The notes below the pieces were generated by a model that was given only the letters and a program-made list of their open reading frames with translations, was not told the DNA's origin and made no database searches. A stretch of 46,361 bases of DNA, from contig NZ_NQOG01000022.1 of NCBI RefSeq assembly GCF_002270485.1, positions 1 to 46,361 of the forward strand, written 5' to 3'. Position 1 is the stretch's first letter. Each line of letters starts with the position of its first letter. Origin of the DNA: Anaerostipes hominis (ex Lee et al. 2021) (GTDB lineage: Bacteria > Bacillota > Clostridia > Lachnospirales > Lachnospiraceae). Positions 26,415 through 38,286 of this stretch are shown here, one piece after another. The translations under genes and the position numbers were made by a program.

Positions 26415-26542
26415 GATTTCTCCTTTCGATTTTAAGAGCTCTAAAAATAAACAACAAGTGTTAAAAAGGGAATTTGTTAATAATTTCAAAGAACGTCCGA
26501 GCATGACGTTTTTGTTTATTATTTAACGAAGAAAACAATAAT

Positions 26543-26568
26543 ACTTGTTGCTTGTGTGCGCAACTTGT
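26543..26568 (-). promoter_or_regulatory. ACTTGT repeats before the phosphoketolase remnant
   Basis: ACTTGT occurs at 26543-26548 and 26563-26568 on the plus strand, with a further CTTGT at 26551 between them. Read on the minus strand, a weak promoter (TTGCGC, 17 bases, TATTGT) overlaps these. The half-site is the same as at the araR operator and the importer promoter, so the lost phosphoketolase probably belonged to the same pentose regulon. Confidence 0.45.
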
Positions 26569-26620
26569 TTCTCTTAAAATCCAGATAAATCGTCAAATTC
26601 TAAAAAAACATAAAAGAATC

Positions 26621-26651
26621 AAAAAAAACAGCACCAAATTAAATTTGATGC
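26621..26651 (-). terminator. terminator after the intact DUF4867 gene
   Basis: On the minus strand, stem GCATCAAA with TTTGGTGC (one G-U pair) and loop TTTAA are followed by TGTTTTTTTT. It lies 21 bases after the stop. Confidence 0.85.
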
Positions 26652-26672
26652 CGTTACTGGTCCTGACTTCTA

Positions 26673-27281
26673 TTATACTGCTTCTGTATCACCCTTGAGC
26701 CCGTAAAACGCCCCTTCAATATCGGAATCTTTATGAGCAATCAGCCACTTGTTCCTTGCAAACAGAATCTTATCCTTTTCCGTCCTTACTTTCATACAAA
26801 ATGGTTCACTTGTATGTTTTGGTGCAATACAGATAAGCTTAAACCCATATCCGTTTACATTGCATGGAGCACAGTGAAGTACGCCGCAGTTTAACTCCAC
26901 GGCTGTGCCCTTCGGGACAAAAAACGCTTCCATTCTGGATGTATGATACTCGTGGGTTGGTTCGATATCCTGGCTCAGACCCAAGTACATAACACAGTCT
27001 GTCGCTGCAATATGTATGACTTTCGATTTGTGATACTCTACTCCATGGATTCTGTGATTATGTCCGCTCATATAACCAATCTGTACCGGAAGCTCATGAA
27101 ACAGTTCGCACTGAATCTTATGACACACCGGCATTTTCTCCATCTCTTCGACGGACAGCTGTTCTTCCAGATATTTTGAAGCCGTTATACGGTCCATATA
27201 CTGTTTCAGCTGGCTAAAATCAAAATCTTCTATTATTCTCCCATATTTTTTAAATTCGGGGTCAAAAATATACCTTAACAT
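26673..27281 (-). CDS. DUF4867 family protein, cupin-like
   Basis: The 202 aa intact protein has the block VQIGYMSGHNHRIHGVEYHK, then TDCVMYLG, EAFFVPKGTAVELN, VLHCAPCNVNGYGFK and KHTSEPF. Its spaced His/Glu residues suggest a cupin-type barrel that could bind a metal and a sugar. DUF4867 genes tend to sit near sugar-metabolism genes, but I know of no assigned reaction. It follows the fumarase beta gene by 76 bases with AAGGAG before the ATG and may be co-transcribed. A frameshifted paralog lies at 20187-20773 in the decay zone. Confidence 0.8.
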   Translation of the reverse strand: MLRYIFDPEFKKYGRIIEDFDFSQLKQYMDRITASKYLEEQLSVEEMEKMPVCHKIQCELFHELPVQIGYMSGHNHRIHGVEYHKSKVIHIAATDCVMYLGLSQDIEPTHEYHTSRMEAFFVPKGTAVELNCGVLHCAPCNVNGYGFKLICIAPKHTSEPFCMKVRTEKDKILFARNKWLIAHKDSDIEGAFYGLKGDTEAV

Positions 27282-27357
27282 ATTATCTGCTCCTTCTTGT
27301 CTTTCATTTTTTAAGTATTTGTGAAGTACAAGTATAGTGTTGACAATATTTTAAAGA

Positions 27358-27918
27358 TTATTCCAAAAATTTTGCTTTATAATCTTCAACTGCCGTTTCA
27401 TACAAATTATTCCCAAGGCTGTCGATCACAACGATTACCGGAAGATTCTCAACTTCAAGCTTCCGAATTGCCTCTGTTCCCAAGTCTTCATATGCAACAA
27501 CTTCAGATTTTTTAATGCACTTTGACAAAAGTGCTCCTGCGCCCCCTACTGCTGCAAAATAGACTGCGCCATTTTCTTTCATGGACTCGATCACATCCAT
27601 AGACCTCTTGCCTTTTCCTATCATACCCTTTAGTCCAAGAGAAAGCATACACGGGGTATATTTATCCATGCGGCTGCTGGTCGTAGGTCCTGCCGAACCG
27701 ATCACCTGGCCTTCCCTTGCCGGTGTGGGTCCGAGATAATAGACAATCTGATTTTTTAAGTCTACCGGCATCTCCTTTTTCTCCTCTGCCGTTTCATACA
27801 GTCTTTTATGAGCCGCATCTCTTGCAGTATAAATCGTCCCAGTCAAATAAACATAATCTCCTGCCCGCAGATTTTTCAGTTCACCGGCTCCGGCAGGCAC
27901 TGTTACATATTTATTCAT
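27358..27918 (-). CDS. fumarate hydratase, class I, beta subunit
   Basis: The 186 aa protein is the C-terminal-type subunit of two-subunit iron-sulphur fumarase or L(+)-tartrate dehydratase. Motifs: GDYVYLTGTIYTARDAAHKR, YYLGPTPAREGQVIGSAGPT, SSRMDKYTP and YFAAVGGAGALLSK. It adds water reversibly to fumarate to give malate. It follows the alpha gene by 12 bases. Tartrate dehydratase is the alternative reading, since the two families cannot be told apart by eye. Confidence 0.88.
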   Translation of the reverse strand: MNKYVTVPAGAGELKNLRAGDYVYLTGTIYTARDAAHKRLYETAEEKKEMPVDLKNQIVYYLGPTPAREGQVIGSAGPTTSSRMDKYTPCMLSLGLKGMIGKGKRSMDVIESMKENGAVYFAAVGGAGALLSKCIKKSEVVAYEDLGTEAIRKLEVENLPVIVVIDSLGNNLYETAVEDYKAKFLE

Positions 27919-27930
27919 CTCTCTAACTCC

Positions 27931-28773
27931 TTATAAAACCCGATGTACATGGCGGTTGACATGACAGCATATATTTACGGCAAGAGGCATTCCTGCTATA
28001 TGTGTCGGATAAGTCTCAATATTTACTCCGAGGGCAGTGGTGCTGCCTCCGAGTCCGCCCGGCCCGATTCCGAGCTGATTGATCTCCTGTAAGAGTTCTT
28101 CTTCCAAGGTACGAATATGTTCTTTTTCAGATCTCTGATCAAGGTTTCTGGTCAGAGCTTTTTTTGCCAGAAAAGCTGCTTTTTCAAAGCTTCCCCCAAG
28201 ACCGACTCCGACGACCATCGGCGGACACGCATTTGGTCCTGCATCCTTCACGGCTTCCAAAACAGATTTCCTGACACCTTCCGCTCCGTCTGCCGGTTTC
28301 AGCATAAATACCCGGCTCATATTTTCGCTTCCAAATCCCTTGGGAGCCACTAAAATTTCAAGTTTATCCCCGGAAACGATGTCGATATGCACAATCGCCG
28401 GTGTATTATCTTTCGTATTTTCCCTGATCAGAGGATCTTTTACGACAGATTTTCTCAGATATCCGTCTTTATATCCCTGTCTGACACCCTCATTGACCGC
28501 ATCGTGGAGATCCATACCTTCAATGTGCAGATCCTGGCCGATATTCAAAAATACAACAGCCATCCCCGTATCCTGACAGATCGGGATCTGTTCTTCTTCG
28601 GCAATTTTCATATTTTCATTGAGCTGGCAGAGGATCTGCTTTCCCAGCGGAGTCTTTTCTGCCTCTTTTGCACTTTTCAGCCTGCACTTCATGTCTTTCG
28701 ACAAGGTCAGGTTGGCTTCAATACACATGTCCCTGATACTACGGATAATCTTATCTGTATGGATCGTTCTCAT
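27931..28773 (-). CDS. fumarate hydratase, class I, alpha subunit
   Basis: The 280 aa protein carries the 4Fe-4S cluster of class I fumarase. The three expected cysteines are in IPICQDTGMAV, PNACPPMVVGVG and VNICCHVNRH. GGSTTALGVNIETYPTHIAG is also conserved. The length and the adjacent beta gene fit the two-subunit anaerobe enzyme. It lies directly after the gyrA end on the same strand, with a hairpin in between. Confidence 0.9.
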   Translation of the reverse strand: MRTIHTDKIIRSIRDMCIEANLTLSKDMKCRLKSAKEAEKTPLGKQILCQLNENMKIAEEEQIPICQDTGMAVVFLNIGQDLHIEGMDLHDAVNEGVRQGYKDGYLRKSVVKDPLIRENTKDNTPAIVHIDIVSGDKLEILVAPKGFGSENMSRVFMLKPADGAEGVRKSVLEAVKDAGPNACPPMVVGVGLGGSFEKAAFLAKKALTRNLDQRSEKEHIRTLEEELLQEINQLGIGPGGLGGSTTALGVNIETYPTHIAGMPLAVNICCHVNRHVHRVL

Positions 28774-28819
28774 ATTTCCTCCAAAAAATTATTCTCATCC
28801 ACTCTTTATCTGTGATACG

Positions 28820-28862
28820 CGAAGTCAGAACACAGACTCCTGACGCCATGTTCTGACTTTTG
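28820..28862 (-). terminator. hairpin after gyrA
   Basis: An inverted repeat AAGTCAGAACA/TGTTCTGACTT with a 16-base loop begins about five bases after the gyrA stop on the minus strand. The T-run is on the plus-strand side, so its strength for gyrA is uncertain. Confidence 0.55.
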
Positions 28863-28866
28863 ATCT

Positions 28867-31353
28867 TTATTCTGTTTTTTCTTCTGAAATTTCGCTTTCT
28901 TCTTCCACTTCTTCATCCCGTACTTTTGCCAGGCTTGCTACAATCACATTGTCGTCTACATTCATGAGTTTGACTCCCGATGTATTCCGTCCAAGCATAG
29001 AGATTCCCTCTACTCCCATCCGGATCACGACACCTTCCGTAGTGATCATCATAACTTCATTTTCTTCATCCACAGCCTTCACTCCGACCACATCTCCTGT
29101 TTTCTCTGTGATCTTGTAGCAGCGGATACCCTTTCCGCCTCTATGCTGAGAAGTAAATTCGGTCATGGCAGTCCGTTTGCCCATTCCATTTTCAGATACA
29201 AACAGCAATGCCTCTCCCTGGGAATTCAGCTGCATGCCGATGACTTCATCGTCTCCGTCTAAGTTGATTCCCCTGACACCCATCGCCGTACGTCCGATAG
29301 ATCTGACATCTGTCTCATGGAACCTGATACACTGTCCGTTCTTTGTCACAAGAAATACATCCTGGTCATTGTCCGTAAACTTCACTTCGATCAATTCATC
29401 ATTTTCTTTCAGCGTAATCGCCAAAAGTCCTGTCTTTCTTATATTTGCATACTCCATGATCGGTGATTTTTTCACGATTCCGCTCTTAGTAGCCATAAAC
29501 AGATAATGATCCTCTTTATACTCATTGATCGGAATCACCGCCGTTATCTTCTCCTCCGGCTGCAGCTGAATCAGATTCACAATCGCCGTTCCTCTGGCCG
29601 TCCGGCTGCTCTCCGGTATCTCATAGGCTTTCAGCCGGTACACCCTTCCCATATTTGTAAAGAACATAATATAGTGATGGGACGTTGTCATAAACAATTC
29701 CTCGATATAGTCCTCATCAATGGTCTGCATTCCCTTAATACCTTTTCCGCCTCTGTTCTGGCTCTTGAAGGTATCTACTGTCATACGCTTGATATATCCA
29801 AGTTTTGTCATAGTAATGATCGTATTTTCCCTTGGAATCAGATCCTCCATGGAAATATCATCTACATCAAATCCAATAGAGGTTCTTCTCTCATCCCCAT
29901 ATTTATCACGGATCAAAACCAGCTCATCTTTGATCACTCCCAAAAGTAGTTTCTCATCTGCCAGAATTGCCTTTAATTCTGTGATTTTTGCCATGAGCTC
30001 ATTATATTCTTTTTCAAGCTTGGCGCGCTCCAAACCGTTCAAAGCCCGCAGTCTCATATCCACGATTGCCTGTGCCTGTGCGTCGGTCAGGGCAAAACGC
30101 TCCATGAGCTGTGTCTTCGCCTCTGTGATATTGGCAGCTGCCCGAATGATCTTGATGACTTCGTCAATATTGTCCTGAGCAATGAGCAGACCTTCTAAAA
30201 TATGTGCCCGTTCTTCCGCCTTATTCAGCTCATATTTTGTCCTTCTGGTCACAACGTCCTTCTGATGTTCCAGATAATAATTTAGCATATCAAACAGATT
30301 CAGGATCTTAGGTTCATTGTTTACCAACGAAAGCATGATAACTCCAAAAGTATCCTGCATCTGGGTATGTTTAAACAGACGGTTAAGGACGACATTCGCA
30401 TTGGCATCCCTGCGCAGCTCAATACAGATTCTCATACCGGTACGGTCAGATTCATCCCGTATTTCTGTAATACCGTCTACTTTTTTATCTTTTACAAGCT
30501 CTGCAATCTTCTGAATGAGTCTCGCTTTATTGACCATGTACGGAAGCTCGGTAACCACAATTCTTTGTTTTCCGTTGGCCATCGGCTCGATATCCGTAAC
30601 GGCACGGACTTTAATCTTTCCGCGTCCCGTCCGGTATGCCTGGCTGATGCCCGCTTTTCCTAAAATCGTCGCTCCAGTCGGAAAATCCGGTCCTTTTACG
30701 ATATTTAATAACTCTTCTATATCTGTAACCTGGTTTCTCTCCACCTGATCATCGATGATTTTTACAACCGCATTGATCACCTCTGTGAGATTATGAGGCG
30801 GAATGTTTGTTGCCATTCCGACCGCAATTCCCTGTGTACCGTTGACTAAAAGATTCGGAAACCTTGACGGCAGCACCTGGGGCTCTTTTTCCGTCTCATC
30901 GAAGTTCGGAATAAAGTTGACCGTATCTTTTCCGATATCGGCCAGAAGTTCCATGGAAATCTTGCTGAGCCTTGCCTCCGTATAACGCATGGCAGCGGCG
31001 CCGTCTCCGTCTACAGAACCAAAGTTTCCGTGGCCGTCTACCAGAGGATACCGGGTAGACCACTCCTGAGCCATATTGACCAATGCCCCGTAGATAGAAC
31101 TGTCACCGTGAGGATGATATTTACCCATGGCATCCCCGACGATACGTGCACACTTACGGTGCGGTTTATCCGGTCCGTTGTTCAGTTCGATCATCGCATA
31201 AAGGATTCTCCTCTGAACCGGCTTCAGCCCGTCCCTTACATCAGGAAGGGCCCTTGCAGCAATAACGCTCATGGCATAATCAATGTAGGAATTCTCCATT
31301 GTCTGCTTCAGATCAACGTCATGAACTTTATCAAAAATTGTATTCTGGTCCAT
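28867..31353 (-). CDS. gyrA: DNA gyrase subunit A
   Basis: The 828 aa protein is the DNA-cleaving subunit of gyrase, which supercoils the chromosome. The N-terminal [20 protein letters not shown] and [11 protein letters not shown] contain the quinolone-resistance region and the catalytic Tyr. The C-terminal domain has the GyrA box ([11 protein letters not shown]), which marks gyrase rather than topoisomerase IV. It ends with an acidic tail. It follows gyrB by 15 bases. Confidence 0.97.
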   Translation of the reverse strand: MDQNTIFDKVHDVDLKQTMENSYIDYAMSVIAARALPDVRDGLKPVQRRILYAMIELNNGPDKPHRKCARIVGDAMGKYHPHGDSSIYGALVNMAQEWSTRYPLVDGHGNFGSVDGDGAAAMRYTEARLSKISMELLADIGKDTVNFIPNFDETEKEPQVLPSRFPNLLVNGTQGIAVGMATNIPPHNLTEVINAVVKIIDDQVERNQVTDIEELLNIVKGPDFPTGATILGKAGISQAYRTGRGKIKVRAVTDIEPMANGKQRIVVTELPYMVNKARLIQKIAELVKDKKVDGITEIRDESDRTGMRICIELRRDANANVVLNRLFKHTQMQDTFGVIMLSLVNNEPKILNLFDMLNYYLEHQKDVVTRRTKYELNKAEERAHILEGLLIAQDNIDEVIKIIRAAANITEAKTQLMERFALTDAQAQAIVDMRLRALNGLERAKLEKEYNELMAKITELKAILADEKLLLGVIKDELVLIRDKYGDERRTSIGFDVDDISMEDLIPRENTIITMTKLGYIKRMTVDTFKSQNRGGKGIKGMQTIDEDYIEELFMTTSHHYIMFFTNMGRVYRLKAYEIPESSRTARGTAIVNLIQLQPEEKITAVIPINEYKEDHYLFMATKSGIVKKSPIMEYANIRKTGLLAITLKENDELIEVKFTDNDQDVFLVTKNGQCIRFHETDVRSIGRTAMGVRGINLDGDDEVIGMQLNSQGEALLFVSENGMGKRTAMTEFTSQHRGGKGIRCYKITEKTGDVVGVKAVDEENEVMMITTEGVVIRMGVEGISMLGRNTSGVKLMNVDDNVIVASLAKVRDEEVEEESEISEEKTE

Positions 31354-31368
31354 ATATTATATTCCTTC

Positions 31369-33300
<1,932 letters not shown>

Positions 33301-34386
33301 CTAATTTTCTCTGACAATTTTACCTGATTTGACCTGAAACATTTTGTCAATCTGCAGATGACTGTTAATAAATTCTTCCAGTCCCGTGCATGTGATCAAA
33401 GTCTGAATGTCTTTAATACTGTCCAAAAGATAATTCTTCCGGCTGCTGTCCAGTTCTGACAGCACATCATCCAAGAGCAGAATCGGTGTCTCTCCGGTCT
33501 GCCTTTTTACTAACTCAATCTGAGCAAGTTTCAATGAAAGGGCCGCTGTCCTCTGCTGCCCCTGTGACCCAAATCTGCGGATATCAATTCCGTTTACCAG
33601 AAATTCAATATCATCGCGGTGAGGTCCTGCCCCTGTGGAAGCATATTTTAAATCAATCTCTCTCTTTCTCTGTAAAACGGTCAGAAATTCATCATAGTTT
33701 ACACTATAATCATATTTCAAAACAATTTTTTCTTTTTTTCCCGTCAGATTCTTGTGGATCTCCCTGATGATCTCGTTGAGATCCTCTATAAATTTCCGGC
33801 GGTATCGGATAACCTCCGATCCATATTTGACAAGCTGGAGATCCCAACTGTCTAATGTATCCAAAAGTTCACGCTGGTAAACCAGCTGCTTTAACAGGTT
33901 ATTCCTTTGTGCCATTACCTTGTTATAGCTGGAAAGCTGATGAAGATACATTTTTTCAAGCTGTGAAAGCTCGATATCTAAAAACTTTCTCCGCTCAGAA
34001 GGCCCGTTTTTTATAATACTCAGATCTTCCGGCGAAAAAAATATGACAGGGACAAAGCCAAGAAGATCACTGGATCTCTTGATGGGTATCTGGTCAATAG
34101 CCGCACCCTTTGTCCTGCTCTTTTTCAGATGCATGTCAATCTGGTGTCCGATGTCCTGTTTCATCAGATGAATCCTTATATGGGATTCATTTTCTCCGAA
34201 ACGGATAATCTCCTTATCCTTGCTTCCGCGGTGGGACTTGGTCGTTGCCCCCAGATAAACTGCCTCAAGGATATTCGTCTTTCCCTGTGCATTATCACCG
34301 TACAAAATATTGGTGCCGCTGGAGAACTCAATGATCAGACGGTCATAATTCCGATAGTTTTTTAACTCTAAAGACTGAATATACAT
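33301..34386 (-). CDS. recF: DNA replication and repair protein RecF
   Basis: The 361 aa SMC-like ATPase loads RecA at gaps. Walker A is GDNAQGKTNILEAVYLG, the RecF signature includes GPHRDDIEF, and Walker B is ILLLDDVLSELDSSRK. It starts 11 bases after the small S4 gene and belongs to the dnaA-dnaN-S4-recF-gyrBA cluster. Confidence 0.96.
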   Translation of the reverse strand: MYIQSLELKNYRNYDRLIIEFSSGTNILYGDNAQGKTNILEAVYLGATTKSHRGSKDKEIIRFGENESHIRIHLMKQDIGHQIDMHLKKSRTKGAAIDQIPIKRSSDLLGFVPVIFFSPEDLSIIKNGPSERRKFLDIELSQLEKMYLHQLSSYNKVMAQRNNLLKQLVYQRELLDTLDSWDLQLVKYGSEVIRYRRKFIEDLNEIIREIHKNLTGKKEKIVLKYDYSVNYDEFLTVLQRKREIDLKYASTGAGPHRDDIEFLVNGIDIRRFGSQGQQRTAALSLKLAQIELVKRQTGETPILLLDDVLSELDSSRKNYLLDSIKDIQTLITCTGLEEFINSHLQIDKMFQVKSGKIVREN

Positions 34387-34397
34387 AAGTCACCCGA

Positions 34398-34607
34398 CTA
34401 TTTCACGATTTCTACAGCCTGTCCGTCAAATTCGATGACTTCTCCGCCGTACAGTTTTTTTCCCCTTCTCGTGTCAATCTCTCCGTTGACACTGACCAGT
34501 CCGTCCTGAATGACGATCTTTGCCTCCACCCCGGAACTTACAAGACCGGCAGCCTTTAATGCCTGGCCGAGTTTTATATACTCTTCATTCAATTTAATCT
34601 GCTCCAT
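34398..34607 (-). CDS. small S4-domain RNA-binding protein (YaaA/RlbA-like)
   Basis: The 69 aa protein is a single S4 fold: IKLGQALKAAGLVSSGVEAK, then GLVSVNGEIDTRRGKKLYGGEVIEF. This small gene is found between dnaN and recF in many Firmicutes and is thought to act in ribosome assembly or RNA binding. I chose the ATG at 34607, after AAAGGAAATCTTG. Confidence 0.9.
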   Translation of the reverse strand: MEQIKLNEEYIKLGQALKAAGLVSSGVEAKIVIQDGLVSVNGEIDTRRGKKLYGGEVIEFDGQAVEIVK

Positions 34608-34620
34608 CAAGATTTCCTTT

Positions 34621-35724
34621 CTAGTGATTGAAATTTACCGGTAGTATTAAGTAAATATAGGATTCGGAATCATCCTTGATAAAGCAAGGCGCTTTCGGAT
34701 TAACAAGGTAAATATTGATTTCCTCGTCGTCAATGACACGCAGTACATCCATCAAAAATTTCGGATTAAATCCGATCAGAATATCCCTTCCCTCTTTCTG
34801 AATCAGTATATTTTCCTCCATAGATCCAAAGAAAGATGAAATACTCAGTTCCAGGGAATTATCCGTAATATTGATAACAATAGGTTTCTTGTCAGATTCT
34901 CTGATCAAAAGACTGGCACGGTCAATACAGTCCAAAAATTCCTTTTTGTTAATCGTGATTTTAGTCTCATAATCACTGGACAGCATCTGACTTATCTTAT
35001 AGTATTCCCCTTCCAAAAGTCTTGAGACAACTCTGGTCTGATCAAATTCAAATAAGATATGCTTATTCGTTACATAAATTATAACATCTTTTTCTGCATC
35101 ACCTGAAATAATTTTTGTAATTTCCTGAAGTGTCTTTCCTGGAACGACAACTTTAAAGGAATCATAACTCTCTTTTAATTCAATATTTCGGATGGAAATC
35201 CTGTGTCCATCTAATGATACAACATTTAATTTTTTGTCTTCAACCTCAAACAGCTCTCCTGTCATAAGTTTATTATTTTCATTATCAGATATGGAAAATA
35301 TTGTTTGTCTGATTACTTCTTTTAGAGTAAACTGTGACAAAGTGATGCTTCTTTCTTTTTCAATCTCCGGAAGATAAGGAAATTCTGATCCTTCCTGTCC
35401 CACAATATGAAAACATGCTTTTTCACAAGTGATAGTTGCTTTGTAATCAGAATCGGTTTCGATTGTAACATCATTATCCGGCAGTTTTCTGACGATCTCA
35501 AAAAATAACTTGGCATCCAGAGCGATTTTTCCCTGTTCTAAAATGTTTCCTTTGATGTTTGTCTCAATGCCCAGTTCCATGTCATTAGCAGTCAAAGTAA
35601 TCGTACCGGCACTTGCCTCCATGAGAATGCATTCAAGAATAGGAAGTGTTGTCTTATTGGAAACGGCTTTGGATACGATGCTGACACCGGAAACCAGGTC
35701 GCTTTTATTACAAACGATTTTCAT
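34621..35724 (-). CDS. dnaN: DNA polymerase III beta subunit (sliding clamp)
   Basis: The 367 aa clamp starts MKIVCNKSDLVSGVSIVSKA and includes LPILECILMEA, DGHRISIRN and the C-terminal YLILPVNF, all typical. GAAAGGAG lies upstream of the chosen ATG; a start 27 bases earlier would add residues that are not conserved. The leader contains a DnaA-box-like TGTGTATAA just before the start codon. Confidence 0.96.
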   Translation of the reverse strand: MKIVCNKSDLVSGVSIVSKAVSNKTTLPILECILMEASAGTITLTANDMELGIETNIKGNILEQGKIALDAKLFFEIVRKLPDNDVTIETDSDYKATITCEKACFHIVGQEGSEFPYLPEIEKERSITLSQFTLKEVIRQTIFSISDNENNKLMTGELFEVEDKKLNVVSLDGHRISIRNIELKESYDSFKVVVPGKTLQEITKIISGDAEKDVIIYVTNKHILFEFDQTRVVSRLLEGEYYKISQMLSSDYETKITINKKEFLDCIDRASLLIRESDKKPIVINITDNSLELSISSFFGSMEENILIQKEGRDILIGFNPKFLMDVLRVIDDEEINIYLVNPKAPCFIKDDSESYIYLILPVNFNH

Positions 35725-35735
35725 ATTGTGTATAA

Positions 35736-35978
35736 CTCCTTTCAGGTTCAAAAATACTTAAATATATATTAAAAATCCGCAGTATAAGCCGTAGGGGCTG
35801 TGGATTTGTGAATAACCCTGAAAAACGGCTTAATTTAAGGCTGAATCAGGGTTAATAACTTGTTAAAAAGCCACGGATAAAGCTTTCATAACTTGAAGGT
35901 TATCAACAAGCCTGAAATTAAGGTTTTCATTATCAACACAAAAGGCACAGGTTATCCACAAGATTCTGTGTATAAGCC
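35736..35978. other. dnaA-dnaN spacer with DnaA boxes (part of oriC)
   Basis: The non-coding spacer holds a cluster of DnaA-box-like 9-mers: TGTGAATAA (35807), TTATCAACA (35900 and 35930), a perfect TTATCCACA (35952) and TGTGTATAA (35967). An AT-rich stretch at about 35750-35776, on the dnaN side, could be the unwinding element. The arrangement resembles the bipartite origin of Bacillus subtilis. Confidence 0.75.
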
Positions 35979-37322
35979 TTATGATGGGTTCATTTTTTTT
36001 ATAATAACGTCAAGGGTCGTGGATAAAGAAGAATCTCTCTGTAAATCCTTCTCAATCTTCTCTGAACCATGAATGACCGTAGAGTGGTCTCTTTTTCCGA
36101 GGTATTCACCGATCTTTACAAAAGATGTATCCGTAAGCTTCTTGCACAGGTACATACAGATCTGCCTTGGATATGCGATGTCATGGCTTCGTTTTTTTGA
36201 TATAATATCAGCCGGCTGGATGTTAAAATGTTCAGCCACCGTAGTGATGATCAGATCTGGTGTAATTTTTACAACAGTATCGTTGTCCACAAGGTCTTTC
36301 AGGGCAATTTTAGCCAAATCAAGATCAATCGGCCTCTTTTCGAGTTTGGAATATACCCTGATCTTGTTCAGTGCTCCTTCCAGTTCTCGGATATTTGATT
36401 TAATGTTTGAAGCTATGTAGTCAAAAATAGCATCGTCGATATAAATGTGGTCCAGCTCGGCTCGTTTTCTTAAGATCGCAATTCTTGTCTCATAATCAGG
36501 GGGCTGGATATCTGCCGTAAGACCGCATCCAAAACGGGTTCTCAAACGTTCTTCCAAAGTCTCGATTTCTTTCGGAGGCTTATCGGAAGATATGATAATC
36601 TGGCTTTTGGAGTTGTAAAGGGCATTAAATGTATGGAAAAATTCCTGCTGAGTGCTGTCCTTACCTATTATAAACTGAATATCATCAATCAGCAGAACGT
36701 CGATGGTCCTGTATTTGTTTCTGAGTTCTTCCTGTTTGTTATGATGAATCGCATTGATGACTTCGTTGGTGAAATCTTCACTGGTCACGTAAAGGACCTT
36801 GAGCTTGCTGTTATTTTCCATAATGTAATGGGCGATAGAGTGCATCAGATGGGTTTTTCCCAATCCGGCGCCGCCGTATAAAAAAAGCGGATTATAAGCT
36901 TCCGCCGGAGCTTCTGCCACGGCAATGCAGGCGGCATGAGCCATTTGATTGTTTGTTCCGACGACGAAACTGTCGAACGTATATCTTGGATTTAAATTAT
37001 TAGAATCCTGAAGCTGGGTATCCGTGCGGGATGCAGGAGCCTTTTTCTTCTTAGCTTCTTCCAGAACAAAAGAAATTTCGTATTTTTTACCTGTTATATC
37101 CTGAATGGCCAGAGAAATATAAAAGTCATACATCTTACTCTCAATAAAATGTATGCCTCTGGCATCAAAATTACTGTTCAATGACAAAACAATCTGATCG
37201 TCGTTCACTTCTTTAATATTGAGGGGTTTAATCCAGGCGTTGATGGCAGCACTTGAAATATCGTGTTCCTGTTCAAGTTTTAACAAAACGTCATCCCAGA
37301 TCGCTTCGATTTTTTTCTTCAT
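35979..37322 (-). CDS. dnaA: chromosomal replication initiator protein DnaA
   Basis: The 447 aa initiator has an N-terminal helicase-interaction domain, then a AAA+ domain with YTFDSFVVGTNNQMAHAA, Walker A GGAGLGKTHL and Walker B LLIDDIQF. The C-terminal DNA-binding helix-turn-helix includes SKKRSHDIAYPRQICMYL and the signature GKRDHSTVIHG. It is flanked on both sides by DnaA boxes, so the origin is here. Confidence 0.97.
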   Translation of the reverse strand: MKKKIEAIWDDVLLKLEQEHDISSAAINAWIKPLNIKEVNDDQIVLSLNSNFDARGIHFIESKMYDFYISLAIQDITGKKYEISFVLEEAKKKKAPASRTDTQLQDSNNLNPRYTFDSFVVGTNNQMAHAACIAVAEAPAEAYNPLFLYGGAGLGKTHLMHSIAHYIMENNSKLKVLYVTSEDFTNEVINAIHHNKQEELRNKYRTIDVLLIDDIQFIIGKDSTQQEFFHTFNALYNSKSQIIISSDKPPKEIETLEERLRTRFGCGLTADIQPPDYETRIAILRKRAELDHIYIDDAIFDYIASNIKSNIRELEGALNKIRVYSKLEKRPIDLDLAKIALKDLVDNDTVVKITPDLIITTVAEHFNIQPADIISKKRSHDIAYPRQICMYLCKKLTDTSFVKIGEYLGKRDHSTVIHGSEKIEKDLQRDSSLSTTLDVIIKKMNPS

Positions 37323-37644
37323 TGATTTTTACGGACCTCTTTCTAAATAAGTTTAAAAAAATATACTATTACTAGTGTATAACAAAAGAATTTTTTTTTC
37401 AATGTTTCTTTCATATAATAAGTACAATCATAATACAATATATGTTGCCTGTGAAAAACTGTGGATAAATTTATTCACAAAATAAACACTAGGAAATATC
37501 AGGGGTTTCGACACATATAAACATATGATAAACAAATATTTCACATAGTTTTCCACAAGTTATCCACAAATTGTGTATAACTTTTTAGAGTCCTACAATA
37601 TCTATGGATGGAATAACTTTATCGCAAAAAAACATAGAATTCTC
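37323..37644. other. region upstream of dnaA with DnaA boxes (part of oriC)
   Basis: No gene is visible. DnaA-box-like sites: TGTGGATAA (37460, perfect on the minus strand), TTATTCACA (37471), TTTTCCACA (37549), a perfect TTATCCACA (37560) and TGTGTATAA (37572). The part at 37355-37445 is very AT-rich and includes a run of nine T. The dnaA promoter must lie here, but I could not pick it with confidence. Confidence 0.78.
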
Positions 37645-37674
37645 TTGACTTATGCAGGTGACTTTGACTATAAT
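37645..37674 (+). promoter_or_regulatory. promoter of the rpmH operon
   Basis: TTGACT (37645-37650), an 18-base spacer and TATAAT (37669-37674) lie about 78 bases before rpmH. This is a good housekeeping promoter for the rpmH-rnpA group. Confidence 0.75.
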
Positions 37675-37751
37675 AGGAGTGATGTTTTTTAGACAATATA
37701 TGGTTTCATATATAAAATTACTATTTTTTGATTAAGGAGGTGTTTCTAGAC

Positions 37752-37886
37752 ATGAAAATGACATTTCAGCCAAAGAAAAGACAGAGATCTAAAGTTCATG
37801 GTTTCAGAAAGAGAATGAGCACTGCTAACGGAAGAAAAGTTATTAAGAGCAGAAGAGCAAAAGGAAGAAATAGATTGTCAGCATAG
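37752..37886 (+). CDS. rpmH: 50S ribosomal protein L34
   Basis: The 44 aa basic protein begins [20 protein letters not shown] and ends KGRNRLSA, the textbook L34 sequence. AAGGAGGTG precedes it. It is the first gene on the plus-strand side of the origin, in the conserved place before rnpA. Confidence 0.98.
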   Translation: MKMTFQPKKRQRSKVHGFRKRMSTANGRKVIKSRRAKGRNRLSA

Positions 37887-37938
37887 GTCGCAGTGATGTG
37901 ACCTTTTCTTTTCTCTAAATAATAGGGAAGGAAAAGAT

Positions 37939-38286
37939 ATGAAGCATTATCATTCGTTAAGAACAACTAAGGAATTTCAGCAGGTATATAAAACCGGTAA
38001 ATCAAAAGCAAACAAATATTTAGTTTTATACTGCAGGGAAAATCAGCTTAATTATAATCGTTTTGGAATCTCTGTCAGCAAGAAGGTTGGAAACAGTGTA
38101 GTGAGACACCGGGTGACCAGGCTCCTGAGAGAGAGTTACCGGCTTCGTCAGTCAGAGTTTAAGCAGGGATTTGATCTTGTGGTCATTGCCAGAAATACGG
38201 TTAAGGATGAAGGATTTCACACGGTGGAAAGTGCTTTGCTCCATCTGATGAGTCTTCATCGTTTAAAAAGAGATGAAAAACATTGA
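37939..38286 (+). CDS. rnpA: ribonuclease P protein component
   Basis: The 115 aa basic protein assists the RNase P RNA in tRNA 5' maturation. The start [20 protein letters not shown] and the RNR-type block [20 protein letters not shown] are typical, although the RNR motif is altered (VRHRVTR). AAGGAAAAG precedes the ATG. Its end overlaps the TTG start of the next gene. Confidence 0.95.
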   Translation: MKHYHSLRTTKEFQQVYKTGKSKANKYLVLYCRENQLNYNRFGISVSKKVGNSVVRHRVTRLLRESYRLRQSEFKQGFDLVVIARNTVKDEGFHTVESALLHLMSLHRLKRDEKH

